NCBI RefSeq assembly: GCF_014284195.1
Contig: NZ_JACOGC010000001.1
Span: 868,001 to 932,000, forward strand
From: Cognatundibacterium griseum
GTDB lineage: Bacteria > Pseudomonadota > Gammaproteobacteria > Burkholderiales > Burkholderiaceae_D
Direction of reading: 5' to 3'
Length of the DNA stretch: 64,000 bases
Made by a program: the position numbers and the translations under genes. Shown one piece after another: positions 38,727 through 47,182 of the stretch (positions are counted from its first letter, which is position 1; each line of letters begins with the position of its first letter). The notes beneath the pieces were generated by a model that did not search any database, was not told where the DNA came from, and was given only the letters and a program-made list of their open reading frames with translations.

Positions 38727-38815
38727 GCTTTGCCTCCGAGACGGCTGCAACCCTGGATCAGGGCGAATGTGCAGGCTGAAAATACCAGTATGCAGGCTAG
38801 GTATAAGAAATCCAT
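38723..38815 (-). CDS. 30-residue membrane ORF preceding kdpF
   Basis: An ATG at 38815 with GGAG five bases upstream opens a 30-codon frame starting MDFLYLACILVFSACTFALI and ending GCSRLGGKA. It is one hydrophobic span with a short charged tail and three Cys residues. Its stop overlaps the kdpF start (ATGA), so the two are translationally coupled and this is the first gene of the kdp transcript. A similar tiny ORF precedes kdpF in some other proteobacteria as I recall, but I cannot verify homology here. Possible roles are an accessory subunit or a translational leader. Confidence 0.65.
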   Translation of the reverse strand: MDFLYLACILVFSACTFALIQGCSRLGGKA

Positions 38816-38893
38816 GTGAACTCCAAAGAGAATGGCTGAGTCGATACGATAGGTAAATCGGGATAAAGATGTTGTATAGCTTGTCAGACGACG

Positions 38894-38910
38894 TGTAAAA
38901 ATTGCGTAAA
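38894..38910 (-). promoter_or_regulatory. Predicted KdpE-binding site of the kdp operon
   Basis: On the minus strand TTTACG-CAATT-TTTACA, a direct repeat with 11-bp phasing, fits the KdpE recognition pattern TTTATA-N5-TTTACA known from E. coli. It lies 79 bp upstream of the first kdp ORF. The 264-bp gap from 38816 to 39079 holds nothing else I can support. Confidence 0.65.
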
Positions 38911-39079
38911 CGTCTTGCGCATGCAGGACGGCGAGCGTTTAACACCGGATAAGAAGTTAAAAACGGGTGCCGGGAAGCGCTCGTGACACCCGCGAGGCCT
39001 TTGCGGCACTGGACGAGAAATCGAGGCTGGCCGCTGCACAACGATGCCGTACTTCGCTATCGCAGCGGCCCAGCGCAAC

Positions 39080-39868
39080 TTAGAAAGTCTTGGTGGCGAT
39101 CAGTACCAGGCTGTTTTTGCCCATGAACTTGCCGTTGGCCGGCGACGCATAAAAGGTTTTGTCCGCATTGGTGCCGACTGCGGCGAGGCTGACGACCGCG
39201 CCGCCGAGATTCTTGAATTCCTTGCTGACGCCGACTTTATAATCGCTGTAGGTCGCCGCGCTGGAGTTGATGCCCTGAACTCTTTGGTAGCCTGCATGCA
39301 GGTTCAGATTCAGGCCTTCGCTGAGTTCGATATTCGCGCCGAGATCGAGGTAGCCGCTGTTTTTGCTGTCAACGATGCCGAACAAGGTCGTCACTGCGTG
39401 TGAATATTTGATGTAAGCGGGGCCGTAGCCGAGCTGACCGTAGATTTCCAGCGTATTGGCATCTTTCAGTCCGACCTGGTCGAGATGGTTATTCAGGTAG
39501 ACATAGCCGAGTACGCCGATGTCGTAGCTTACATCTTTTGCGATTTCGCCTTTTTTACCGGCGTAAATATCCCATTCGGCCGGAGTGCTGCCGGCACCGG
39601 GCGTATCCTTGATCCATTTGATGGTGGACAGCCATGTGCCCACGTACAGACCGGTCGGATTGTTGTTGAAATCGGCGCCGCCTTGCAATGCCGGTTCCAG
39701 GCGGGTTTGCGAGATGCCGCGATAGCGATAGTCGCTCGCAAGGCTGGCATTGAAGCTCAATTCATTGTCAGGTTTCGCTTCGGATTTGGCGTCGTCGGCA
39801 CAGGCATAGGGAGCACCGGAAGCGGCAAAGCTCGTCAGTATGCAAGCGAACAGAATATTTTTCTTCAT
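39080..39868 (-). CDS. TorF-family putative porin
   Basis: A 262-residue outer-membrane protein. Start at 39868 (MKKNILFACIL) is chosen because AGGA lies upstream and a signal peptide with cleavage after YACA follows. The mature N-terminus ELSFNASLASDYRYRGISQT is the signature of the TIGR02001/TorF group. The rest alternates like a beta-barrel and ends in Phe (VLIATKTF). It is encoded just upstream of kdp on the same strand with its own promoter region and a KdpE-like site, suggesting expression under K+ limitation or osmotic stress. Confidence 0.85.
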   Translation of the reverse strand: MKKNILFACILTSFAASGAPYACADDAKSEAKPDNELSFNASLASDYRYRGISQTRLEPALQGGADFNNNPTGLYVGTWLSTIKWIKDTPGAGSTPAEWDIYAGKKGEIAKDVSYDIGVLGYVYLNNHLDQVGLKDANTLEIYGQLGYGPAYIKYSHAVTTLFGIVDSKNSGYLDLGANIELSEGLNLNLHAGYQRVQGINSSAATYSDYKVGVSKEFKNLGGAVVSLAAVGTNADKTFYASPANGKFMGKNSLVLIATKTF

Positions 39869-39963
39869 GAGGATTCCTATGGTTGGTTCGTCGAGATGGC
39901 GAATTGAACACATGAAGAATAGTGGTGTTCGTATAAAAATGTTGCAAAGTCAATTGCAGCGTA

Positions 39964-39980
39964 TATAAAAATTACATAAA
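39964..39980 (-). promoter_or_regulatory. Predicted KdpE-binding site of the porin gene
   Basis: On the minus strand TTTATG-TAATT-TTTATA, an 11-bp-phased direct repeat with the same AATT spacer core as the kdp site. It lies 96 bp upstream of the porin start, in an AT-rich promoter region. Confidence 0.55.
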
Positions 39981-40060
39981 AATTAAGTGCTGGTCAGATT
40001 TGAAAATAAGGAGTAATCCGCGAATTTTTATAGAGCCACAATAGACGTACGGTCGGCTAT

Positions 40061-40723
40061 TCAAACTTCGCTGGAACGTAGTACTAGCTGACCATCCCGC
40101 AATTTCAGCCTTTGCACACCGGGCAGGGCGATCAGTTCGCGGTCATGGCAGACCAGCATCACGCTGCTGCCTGCCTGAATCAGCGTCGGAATCAGGGCGA
40201 TCACCTGCTCACGCGCTTCTCCGTCGAGATTCGAGGTCGGCTCATCCAGCAGCAGCAGGCGTGGCTCCAGCACTTTGGCGCGCGCCAGCGCGACCCGCTG
40301 TTTTTCGCCGCCGGACAGGCTGCGCGCCTGCTGGTTTTGCAAGTGACTCACGCCCGCCCAATCCAGCGCGTGCCGGGTTTTTTCCCTGCAGTCCGGATCG
40401 CGCCGCAACCGCAATCCATAAGCAATGTTGTCGGCGACGGTGCCGGAAAACATGACCGGATGCTGGTGTACGTAGACGATGGCCCGGCGCAGATGCGATG
40501 GATAAGGGTGCAGGCAGACCGGCTGGCCGAGATAATGCGCTTGTTCCATCCCGGCGGCATGATCCAGACCGGCCAGTATCCGCAGCAAGGTACTCTTGCC
40601 GCTGCCATTCATCCCGGTCAGTACATAGGCATGCGCCTGCTCCAGACGGAGTTCCTGAATGTCCAGCAATTGCCGGCTGCCGAACGATTTACGCAAACCC
40701 TGAATATGCAATAAAGCGCTCAT
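40061..40723 (-). CDS. tupC: ABC transporter ATP-binding protein, tungstate/molybdate type
   Basis: A 220-residue ATPase with Walker A (GMNGSGKSTLL near residue 40), Q-loop region (YVHQHPVMF), signature LSGGEKQRVALARAKV and Walker B LLLLDEPTSNLD, and the switch His in VCHDRE. Its start overlaps the stop of the TupB-like permease by four bases. Small size and partner suggest uptake of an oxyanion, most like tungstate systems. No substrate-binding protein gene is adjacent. Confidence 0.8.
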   Translation of the reverse strand: MSALLHIQGLRKSFGSRQLLDIQELRLEQAHAYVLTGMNGSGKSTLLRILAGLDHAAGMEQAHYLGQPVCLHPYPSHLRRAIVYVHQHPVMFSGTVADNIAYGLRLRRDPDCREKTRHALDWAGVSHLQNQQARSLSGGEKQRVALARAKVLEPRLLLLDEPTSNLDGEAREQVIALIPTLIQAGSSVMLVCHDRELIALPGVQRLKLRDGQLVLRSSEV

Positions 40724-41427
40724 TGCAGTTGCTCCGCATTCCGGGTATCGCCTTGCAACAGCAGCAGCGCGGCATTCATCAGCAATGCCAGCACAATCAG
40801 CACCACGCCAAGTGCGATGCCCTGTGCAAATTCGCCTTTGCTGGTTTCCAGCGCGATCGCTGTGGTGATCGTGCGGGTGACGCCGGCAATATTGCCGCCG
40901 ACCATCATCGCGCAGCCGACTTCGGATAATACGCGGCCAAAACCGCTGATCAGTGCAGCCATCACGCCGAAGCGCACCTCATACAACACTGTGCGCATGA
41001 CTTGCCAGCGGTTTGCTCCCAGTGTGATCGCTGTTTCGGCCAGACGCGGGTCGGCGGATTGCACGGCGCTCAAGGTAAAGGCGGTCAGCACAGGAAATGC
41101 GATCAGCGCCTGGCCGGCGATGATGCCGCTTTGTGTGAACAGCCAGTGCCAGGCGCCGAATAAGCCCTGGCGGCTCAGCAGCAGATACAGCAACAGTCCG
41201 ATCAGCACCGTCGGCAACGACAGTGCAGCCTGCACCAGCCAGATAGCAATGCGTCTGCCATAAAAAGTATGGCTCGCAATCAGATAGCCGGTCAGGATCG
41301 CTGGCGGTGTGGCGACCGCCAGTCCTGCCAGCGAAGTGACCAGTGATATCCGGATAATCGTCCAGAGCGTCGCATCACCGGACAGCAACAGGACGAATGC
41401 CGTATGGATGGCAGAGCTGATATCCAC
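40720..41427 (-). CDS. tupB: ABC transporter permease, TupB-like
   Basis: About 235 residues with five to six membrane helices. LPTVLIGLLLYLLLSRQG and the cytoplasmic EAA loop (ETAITLGANRWQVMRTVLYE) are characteristic of TupB-type tungstate permeases. The GTG at 41427 (VDISSAIHTAF) is taken as start because it lies 16 bp after the panB stop and precedes the first helix. The longer frame to 41532 overlaps panB. It forms a two-gene unit with the ATPase. Confidence 0.8.
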   Translation of the reverse strand: MDISSAIHTAFVLLLSGDATLWTIIRISLVTSLAGLAVATPPAILTGYLIASHTFYGRRIAIWLVQAALSLPTVLIGLLLYLLLSRQGLFGAWHWLFTQSGIIAGQALIAFPVLTAFTLSAVQSADPRLAETAITLGANRWQVMRTVLYEVRFGVMAALISGFGRVLSEVGCAMMVGGNIAGVTRTITTAIALETSKGEFAQGIALGVVLIVLALLMNAALLLLQGDTRNAEQLQ

Positions 41428-41443
41428 TACAGATGCGCTGCGA

Positions 41444-42256
41444 TCAGAAACAATGTTCTGGAGCCGGGAAGGACTGGTCTTTGACTGCCGCCACATAGGC
41501 GGAAACAGCGGCGTCGATACTGCTCTGACCATCCATAAAATTTTTCACGAAACGCGCCTTGCGGCCGGGAAAGACTCCCAGCAGATCGTGCATCACCAGC
41601 ACTTGTCCAGAGCAGTCGACACCGGCGCCGATGCCGATGGTTGGAATCCGCAATGCTTCTGTCACTTCTTTACCGAGTGCCGCCGGAATCGCTTCGAGCA
41701 CCAGAATGCTGGCACCGGCAGCCTGCACGGCCAGCGCTTCGGCTTTCAGCAGATCGGCTGCTGCAGTGGTTTTCCCCTGCACCTTATAGCCGCCCAGCTG
41801 GTGCACCGATTGCGGTGTCAGCCCCAGGTGGGCACACACCGGGATGGCGCGTTCGGTCAGGAACTGAATCGTCGGCGCCAGCCAGTGACCGCCTTCGAGC
41901 TTGACCATGTGCGCTCCGGCCTGAATCAGCTGCACGGCATGGTTGAAGGCCGATTCCGGTGTTGCATAGCTGCCGAAAGGCATGTCTGCCACGACCAGCG
42001 CTTTCTGGTTGCCGCGCGCTACCGAAGCGGTGTGATAAGCAATATCAGCCACTGTCACAGGCAGGGTTGAAGTGTGTCCCTGACAGACCATGCCGAGCGA
42101 ATCGCCAATCAGCAGCATTTCAACGCCACAGCGATCCATCAAAGCCGCAAAACTGGCGTCATAACAGGTCAGCATCGTGATTTTCTCGCCCTGCTCGCGC
42201 ATCGCGGCAAGGCCAGGAATGCTGACGGCCTTACGGTCTTGTAAATATCCAGCCAT
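41444..42256 (-). CDS. panB: Ketopantoate hydroxymethyltransferase
   Basis: A 270-residue enzyme making ketopantoate from ketoisovalerate and methylenetetrahydrofolate, the first committed step to pantothenate and Co[31 protein letters not shown] carries the Mg-binding Asp, and VKLEGGHWL and [21 protein letters not shown] are family motifs. The ATG at 42256 has GGAG seven bases upstream; a TTG four codons earlier is less likely. It ends 16 bp before the ABC permease. Confidence 0.97.
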   Translation of the reverse strand: MAGYLQDRKAVSIPGLAAMREQGEKITMLTCYDASFAALMDRCGVEMLLIGDSLGMVCQGHTSTLPVTVADIAYHTASVARGNQKALVVADMPFGSYATPESAFNHAVQLIQAGAHMVKLEGGHWLAPTIQFLTERAIPVCAHLGLTPQSVHQLGGYKVQGKTTAAADLLKAEALAVQAAGASILVLEAIPAALGKEVTEALRIPTIGIGAGVDCSGQVLVMHDLLGVFPGRKARFVKNFMDGQSSIDAAVSAYVAAVKDQSFPAPEHCF

Positions 42257-42386
42257 ACTTTTCTCCAAAGGTGATGCTGCCGCACGCTTTTATATAATCA
42301 GTTTTGATCGTGTTTTGTGGCAGCGGGTTAGGTCTCCGCCACACCTGTTATTGAATCAAATGAATCAAATCTGCGGTTGAATCCAG

Positions 42387-42734
42387 TCAGTTTCTGAAAA
42401 TAAAATAGACTGCCCCGATCAGGCAGATACCTGCCCACAGATAGTCGAGCCTGAACGGTTGTCCCATGTACAACATGGCAAACGGCACAAAGACACTCAG
42501 GGTAATGACTTCCTGCAGGATTTTCAGTTGTGCCAGACTGTATGCAGTGTAACCGATACGGTTGGCCGGCACCTGCAGCAGATATTCAAACAGCGCGATT
42601 CCCCAGCTGATGAATGCAGCAATCCACCAGGCTTTACCTGCCAGATTTTTCAGATGACCATACCAGGCGATTGTCATGAAGACATTGGACAGGATCAGGA
42701 GTCCGGTAGTTTGGGCGATAACTGGGATCTGCAT
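42387..42734 (-). CDS. DUF486 family small membrane protein
   Basis: A 115-residue protein with four hydrophobic segments. FMTIAWYGHLKN and the SWGIALFEYLLQVPANRIGY stretch are diagnostic of DUF486 (COG3169), a branch of the drug/metabolite transporter superfamily. Function unknown. It lacks a Shine-Dalgarno. The bases directly before the ATG read ATACTCCCC, a half of the G-tract palindrome found 55 bp further upstream, so expression may be controlled there. Confidence 0.88.
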   Translation of the reverse strand: MQIPVIAQTTGLLILSNVFMTIAWYGHLKNLAGKAWWIAAFISWGIALFEYLLQVPANRIGYTAYSLAQLKILQEVITLSVFVPFAMLYMGQPFRLDYLWAGICLIGAVYFIFRN

Positions 42735-42789
42735 GGGGAGTATCGGTCAAAATGAGCTGATTGTCGTCGATTTTGCTGGGCTTTTAAAA

Positions 42790-42805
42790 ATACTGGGGGG
42801 AGTAT
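42790..42805. promoter_or_regulatory. G-tract palindrome, second copy (RcnR/FrmR operator-like)
   Basis: ATACT-GGGGGG-AGTAT, identical to 3222-3237. It sits between folK and the DUF486 gene, 55 bp before the latter's start. A half copy (GGGGAGTAT on the plus strand, 42737-42745 approximately) abuts the DUF486 ATG. The TACT-G-tract-AGTA form resembles operators of the RcnR/CsoR/FrmR family. Confidence 0.45.
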
Positions 42806-42816
42806 CTATGCGGACC

Positions 42817-43302
42817 TTATTGCTCCGCCAGCCGGAAAATGCCCTGTCCGCTGACTGTCGGCAAATACTGCCTGGCCTCCCCGTGACCGGGAATCCGGAT
42901 GTCCGGTGCGATTTCCAGTAAAGGCAGCAACACGAAGGCCCGCTGCGTCATCCTCGGATGCGGAACGCTCAGCAGTGGCGTCTGTATTGTCTGATCCGCG
43001 TACAGCAGCAGATCGAGATCGAGCGTGCGCGGCGCGTTGCGATAAGGGCGTTCGCGGCCATGCGCCAGTTCCAGTGTCTGTAGCGCCGAGAGCAGAGCCT
43101 CCGGCGCCATATCGGTTTTCAGCGCAGCCACTGCATTCACATAATCGTCGCCGCCGGCATCGACCGGGGTGCTGCTGTAGAGCGCGGATGATTGCTGCAG
43201 GGAAGTGCCCGGCAGCGCTGCCATCTGGCGGATCGCATGACGTACCGTGTCTGCCGCCGCACCGAGGTTGGCGCCGATGCCGATATACGCGATCACCGTC
43301 AT
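42817..43302 (-). CDS. folK: Dihydropterin pyrophosphokinase
   Basis: A 161-residue folate-pathway enzyme that transfers pyrophosphate from ATP to 6-hydroxymethyl-dihydropterin. AYIGIGANLGAA opens it, and RTLDLDLLLYADQTI with the preceding RERPYRNAP contains the ATP/Mg and pterin-binding residues. HPRMTQRAFVLLPL is a further signature. The start overlaps the pcnB stop by four bases. The pcnB-folK-panB order is common in beta- and gammaproteobacteria. Confidence 0.96.
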   Translation of the reverse strand: MTVIAYIGIGANLGAAADTVRHAIRQMAALPGTSLQQSSALYSSTPVDAGGDDYVNAVAALKTDMAPEALLSALQTLELAHGRERPYRNAPRTLDLDLLLYADQTIQTPLLSVPHPRMTQRAFVLLPLLEIAPDIRIPGHGEARQYLPTVSGQGIFRLAEQ

Positions 43303-44666
43303 TCTTGTGTCGCGGCTGCCTTGCGTGGCGCGCGCCGGCGCGGCTTGCGTTTTTTGGCGATTGGCGCGGCGCCGCTATGTTTCGGTTTGCTGTTGATGAG
43401 CTGCTCGCGCTGAGCCGCATCGCCGTTGATGAAGGCTGTCCACCAGTCGCCGAGCTCGGCGTCGATTTCACCGGAGGCGCAACGCAGCAGCAGGAAATCG
43501 TAACCGGCGCGCAGACGCTGATGTTCCAGCATTTTGTAAGGCGTTTTTCCGGCCCGTTTTTCAAAGCGCGGCTGCATGGCCCAGATGTCGCGCATATCCG
43601 ATGCGATCTTGCGCTGGATTGCGAGGGCATCGGTCTGTCGCATCAGCACATCATCGGCGGCCAGATGCAAGGCCGGGATCGGGAATTCGCCGGTTGCTTT
43701 ATAGGCTTCCCATTTTTCCAGTACCTGATGCCACAGCAGTGAAGCAAACAGGAAGCTCGGTGACACCGGTTTACCTTGCTGCACCCGTTCATCGGTATTG
43801 GACAGCGCCAGCGCCACAAATTTTTCGCCTAACGGCTGTTCCAGAACGACATCGAGCAAGGGCATGAGGCCATGATGCAGGCCTTCGCTGCGTAATTGCT
43901 GCAGGCATGCCATCGCATGTCCGCTGGTCAGCAGTTTCAGCATTTCATCAAATACCCGCGCTGCCGGTACATTGTTGATCAAGGGCGCCATCACCGCGAT
44001 CGGCGCCCGGGTTGCCGCGTCAATTTTGAATCCCAGCTTGGCGGCAAACCTTACCACCCGCAACATGCGGACCGGATCTTCCCGATACCGTGCTTCCGGC
44101 ACGCCGATAATCCGCAAGATTTTTTTGCGGATATCCTGCATTCCGCCGTGATAGTCCAGCACGGTCTGGCTGGCCGGATCGTAGTACATCGCGTTCACAG
44201 TGAAGTCACGCCGTACAGCATCTTCATGTTGTTCGCCGAAGGTGTTGTCGCGTAATACGCGGCCATGCTCATCCTTCGGGGCTTCGTCATTGGACGGGCC
44301 GCGGAAGGTGGTGACTTCCAGCAAATCCTGACCAAACATCACGTGCACGATCTGAAAACGGCGGCCGATGATGAAAGCGCGCCGGAACAGGCGTTTGACC
44401 TGCTCTGGTGTGGCATTGGTCGCGATGTCAAAATCTTTGGGCTTGACGCCGGTCAGCAAGTCGCGCACAGCGCCGCCAACGATAAATGCCTGATAGCCAT
44501 TGTCCTGCAGCGTCTGGGTAACGCGGATGGCATTGGCAGAGACCAGCTGCGGATTGATGCCGTGTTCCTTGGCTTGGAGTACGGTCGGCGCCACTGACTT
44601 TCCCGATTTGCCGGAAGCGGCAGTGTTTTTCACGCCCAGAATTTTACGAATCAGTTTCTTAATCAT
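43299..44666 (-). CDS. pcnB: Poly(A) polymerase I
   Basis: A 455-residue nucleotidyltransferase that adds 3' poly(A) tails to RNA and so promotes decay. AFIVGGAVRDLLTGVKPKDFDIATNATPEQV holds the catalytic GG...DxD. RRDFTVNAMYYD and the RYREDPVRMLRVVRFAAKLGF block follow. The C-terminal 25 residues are strongly basic (KKRKPRRRAPRK), as in PcnB and unlike CCA-adding enzymes. It overlaps folK and the upstream HAD gene by four bases each. Confidence 0.95.
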   Translation of the reverse strand: MIKKLIRKILGVKNTAASGKSGKSVAPTVLQAKEHGINPQLVSANAIRVTQTLQDNGYQAFIVGGAVRDLLTGVKPKDFDIATNATPEQVKRLFRRAFIIGRRFQIVHVMFGQDLLEVTTFRGPSNDEAPKDEHGRVLRDNTFGEQHEDAVRRDFTVNAMYYDPASQTVLDYHGGMQDIRKKILRIIGVPEARYREDPVRMLRVVRFAAKLGFKIDAATRAPIAVMAPLINNVPAARVFDEMLKLLTSGHAMACLQQLRSEGLHHGLMPLLDVVLEQPLGEKFVALALSNTDERVQQGKPVSPSFLFASLLWHQVLEKWEAYKATGEFPIPALHLAADDVLMRQTDALAIQRKIASDMRDIWAMQPRFEKRAGKTPYKMLEHQRLRAGYDFLLLRCASGEIDAELGDWWTAFINGDAAQREQLINSKPKHSGAAPIAKKRKPRRRAPRKAAATQE

Positions 44667-45340
44667 TGTTTTTCAAACAGCTTAATTTGAGGCCATCCGC
44701 GCGCCGCAGCATGTGCGCTGAGCTGGGCATTCGGATTGGTGGCAACCGGATGGGTCACCACTTCGAGTAATGGAATATCGTTGTGAGAATCGCTGTAAAA
44801 ATGGCTGCTGCCAAAATCAGCGAGCTGCTTTTGCTGCTTTGCCAGCCAGTCATGCAGATGGATCACTTTGCCGTGTCCCGAGGTGGGCACGCCGAGCAGT
44901 TTACCGGTGATGTTGCGTTCTGCATCCAGCTCAGGTTCTGCCGCGATCAGGTGCGGCACACCGAGCGCTGTCGCAATCGGTGCCGTGACGAAACGGTTGG
45001 TCGCTGTGATGATGGCGATCAGATCTTCCTGGTCCTGGTGCTTTTTCAGCAGGTCGTAGGCTGCCGGCAGCAAGGCAGGCTGAATGACTTCCTGCATGAA
45101 CTGCGTATGCAATTCATCGAGTCTGCTGCGCGGAAAGCGGGCCAGCGTGCCCAGCGCAAATTCCAGATACTCTGCCGGGTCCAGCGTGCCAGCCTGATAC
45201 TGGGCAAAAAACGCAGCATTGCGCCGCGCGAATTCTTCTGCATCGACCGCTCTGACGCGGCAGAGGAATTGTCCCCATTCATAGTCGGAGTCGATGGGAA
45301 TCAGTGTGTGATCAAGATCAAATAAAGCGATGTTGCGCAT
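44663..45340 (-). CDS. HAD-IB family phosphatase (SerB-like)
   Basis: A 225-residue haloacid-dehalogenase hydrolase. Motif I LFDLDHTLIPIDSDYEWG has the nucleophile Asp, motif II is ITATNRF, and motifs III/IV are GKVIHLHDW and YSDSHNDIPLLEV. It belongs to the HAD-IB subgroup with phosphoserine-phosphatase-like members. The substrate cannot be assigned. The conserved position between hda and pcnB is usual in Burkholderiales. Confidence 0.9.
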   Translation of the reverse strand: MRNIALFDLDHTLIPIDSDYEWGQFLCRVRAVDAEEFARRNAAFFAQYQAGTLDPAEYLEFALGTLARFPRSRLDELHTQFMQEVIQPALLPAAYDLLKKHQDQEDLIAIITATNRFVTAPIATALGVPHLIAAEPELDAERNITGKLLGVPTSGHGKVIHLHDWLAKQQKQLADFGSSHFYSDSHNDIPLLEVVTHPVATNPNAQLSAHAAARGWPQIKLFEKQ

Positions 45341-45356
45341 GAATCGGTTTCCAGGT

Positions 45357-46031
45357 TCAGGATTGCTGCTGCAGCATCAGTTCCCGCAACAGCGGCAGTG
45401 TGATCGGACGCTTGGTCACCAGCGAATAATGATCCAGCTGCTCCAGCATGTGCGATAAAGAACTCATGTCACGTCGGTAATGGGTAATCAGATAGGGTAA
45501 CACGCCGGCAGAAATCTGTATGCCACGCGCATGGGCGGCGCGTTCCAGCGCATCGATTTTGTCTTCGTCGGTCAGTCCGTGCAACTGGTAGATCAGCCCC
45601 CAGCCAAAGCGGGTCCGCAGATCGTCCCGCACATTCAGGATCATGGGCGGATGATTGCCGGCTGCCACCAGAAAGCCGCCGTGCGCCCTTGTTTCATTGA
45701 ACAGATTAAATGCCGCGATCTGATTCAGCGGCGGCAGCTGTTCGCAGTCATCCAGCAGATACAGACTGACATCTTCGTCGTGATCAAATGCATTTTCCGG
45801 AGCGCTGGCCGGAATATAACGTGCCGCAGGGTGGTCTGCCAAAGCGTGCAGCAGGTGCGTCTTCCCGGCGCCAGCTTCCCCCCAGATATAGACGGAGCGT
45901 TCGCCGTACTGGCTTGGAATCCGTTGCGAAAACAGCCCCAGCAACTGCGCCAGTTCCGCATTTTGTCCGACCACGAACGTTGCCAGCGATGGCAGGATTT
46001 GCGCATCAAGATCTAATAAAAGCTGCCTCAT
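45357..46031 (-). CDS. hda: DnaA regulatory inactivator Hda
   Basis: A 224-residue AAA+ protein homologous to domain III of DnaA. It promotes hydrolysis of DnaA-ATP after initiation with the loaded beta clamp. The N-terminus MRQLLLDLD resembles the clamp-binding motif region. The Walker A is WGEAGAGKTHLL near residue 50, Walker B YLLDDCEQL, and an arginine-containing C-terminal lid follows. The start overlaps the AI-2E gene stop by four bases. Confidence 0.95.
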   Translation of the reverse strand: MRQLLLDLDAQILPSLATFVVGQNAELAQLLGLFSQRIPSQYGERSVYIWGEAGAGKTHLLHALADHPAARYIPASAPENAFDHDEDVSLYLLDDCEQLPPLNQIAAFNLFNETRAHGGFLVAAGNHPPMILNVRDDLRTRFGWGLIYQLHGLTDEDKIDALERAAHARGIQISAGVLPYLITHYRRDMSSLSHMLEQLDHYSLVTKRPITLPLLRELMLQQQS

Positions 46032-47113
46032 GGCTGACGGTAAAAATGACTGTTCAGGTAAGAACGGCGTAAATGTTTGACGGCCACGGAAATGATCGCC
46101 GATGTCGGGAGCGCAACCAGAATGCCGATAAAACCAAACAACTGGCCGAATGCCATCAGGGCAAAGATCACGGTCAGCGGATGCAGGCCGATACGTTCGC
46201 CGACCAGCCGCGGCGTCAGGAAAAATGATTCCAGCACTTGACCAAAACCATAAATGATGGCGACTGAAATCAGGCCGCTGAAGCCATTGAATTGCAGTAT
46301 CGCACCGATCAGCGCCAGTACCAGTCCGAGGCCGTAGCCCAGGTAAGGAATAAACACCAGAAAGCCGGTAATGATCCCGACCGGCAATGCCAGATCAAAC
46401 CGGGCAATGCTGAGCGCAATTGAATAATAGGCCGCCAGCACGATCATGACCAGAATCTGGCCGCGCAGATACTGGGCCAGAATGTCATCGACTTCATCCG
46501 CTGCGCTGATGGTGGCATGCAGCCAGCGCCGCGGGATGAAATGCGCCAGCCGGTGAATCAGGGTGTGCCAGTCCAGCAGCAGATAAAACAAGACGATAGG
46601 AATCAGCAGCAGATTGGCAAACATGCCCAACAGCGCAGTGCCGCCCACCCGGATCGAAGACAGCACAGCCTTGCCAATCACGTCACCGCTGCCGGCGACA
46701 TGCTCGGTCAGCAGGGATTTGATGCCAGCGCTGTCAAGACGCACGTTCAGACCGTAATTGGCCATGAGCGGAGAGATAATTTCGTCGAATTTGTCAAACA
46801 GTCGCGGAATCTGATCCTGCAGCTGCGGACCTTCTTTTTGCAGAATAGGGACGATGACCAGCACCATCGCCAGCGCTGCGGCAAAAACGATCACAATCAA
46901 ACATGTCGCTGCGATGGCGCGCGGCAGATGTAGTTTCCTGAAACGCCAGGCGCACAGCTTATCGACCCAGGGATTGAGCACGTAAGCCAGAATAGCCGCC
47001 ACGACGAATGGCATCAGGACCGGGCCGAGCAGCGACAGCAGCATGAGCAGCGCTAATGCGACGGCGATCCAGAGCATTGATTGTTTTTGTTCAGTCGTCA
47101 AAGAAAAAGGCAT
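46028..47113 (-). CDS. AI-2E family transporter (PerM/UPF0118)
   Basis: A 361-residue membrane protein with about eight helices. Early LLGPVLMPFVVAAILAYVLNPWVD and late FIPYLGYGLGLVLALIGAILQ with FLTPRLVGERIGLHPLTVIFALMAFGQLFGFIGILVALP are the family landmarks. Family members have been linked to autoinducer-2 export or Na+/H+ exchange, but this one's substrate is open. It is the first gene of the operon running through hda to panB, divergent from purM. Confidence 0.92.
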   Translation of the reverse strand: MPFSLTTEQKQSMLWIAVALALLMLLSLLGPVLMPFVVAAILAYVLNPWVDKLCAWRFRKLHLPRAIAATCLIVIVFAAALAMVLVIVPILQKEGPQLQDQIPRLFDKFDEIISPLMANYGLNVRLDSAGIKSLLTEHVAGSGDVIGKAVLSSIRVGGTALLGMFANLLLIPIVLFYLLLDWHTLIHRLAHFIPRRWLHATISAADEVDDILAQYLRGQILVMIVLAAYYSIALSIARFDLALPVGIITGFLVFIPYLGYGLGLVLALIGAILQFNGFSGLISVAIIYGFGQVLESFFLTPRLVGERIGLHPLTVIFALMAFGQLFGFIGILVALPTSAIISVAVKHLRRSYLNSHFYRQP

Positions 47114-47182
47114 TTTTTCTCGTTATTCAATATCAGCGTCAGTCGGGGGCGGAAAGCCCGTTAATGTGCATCCATGCTGATT

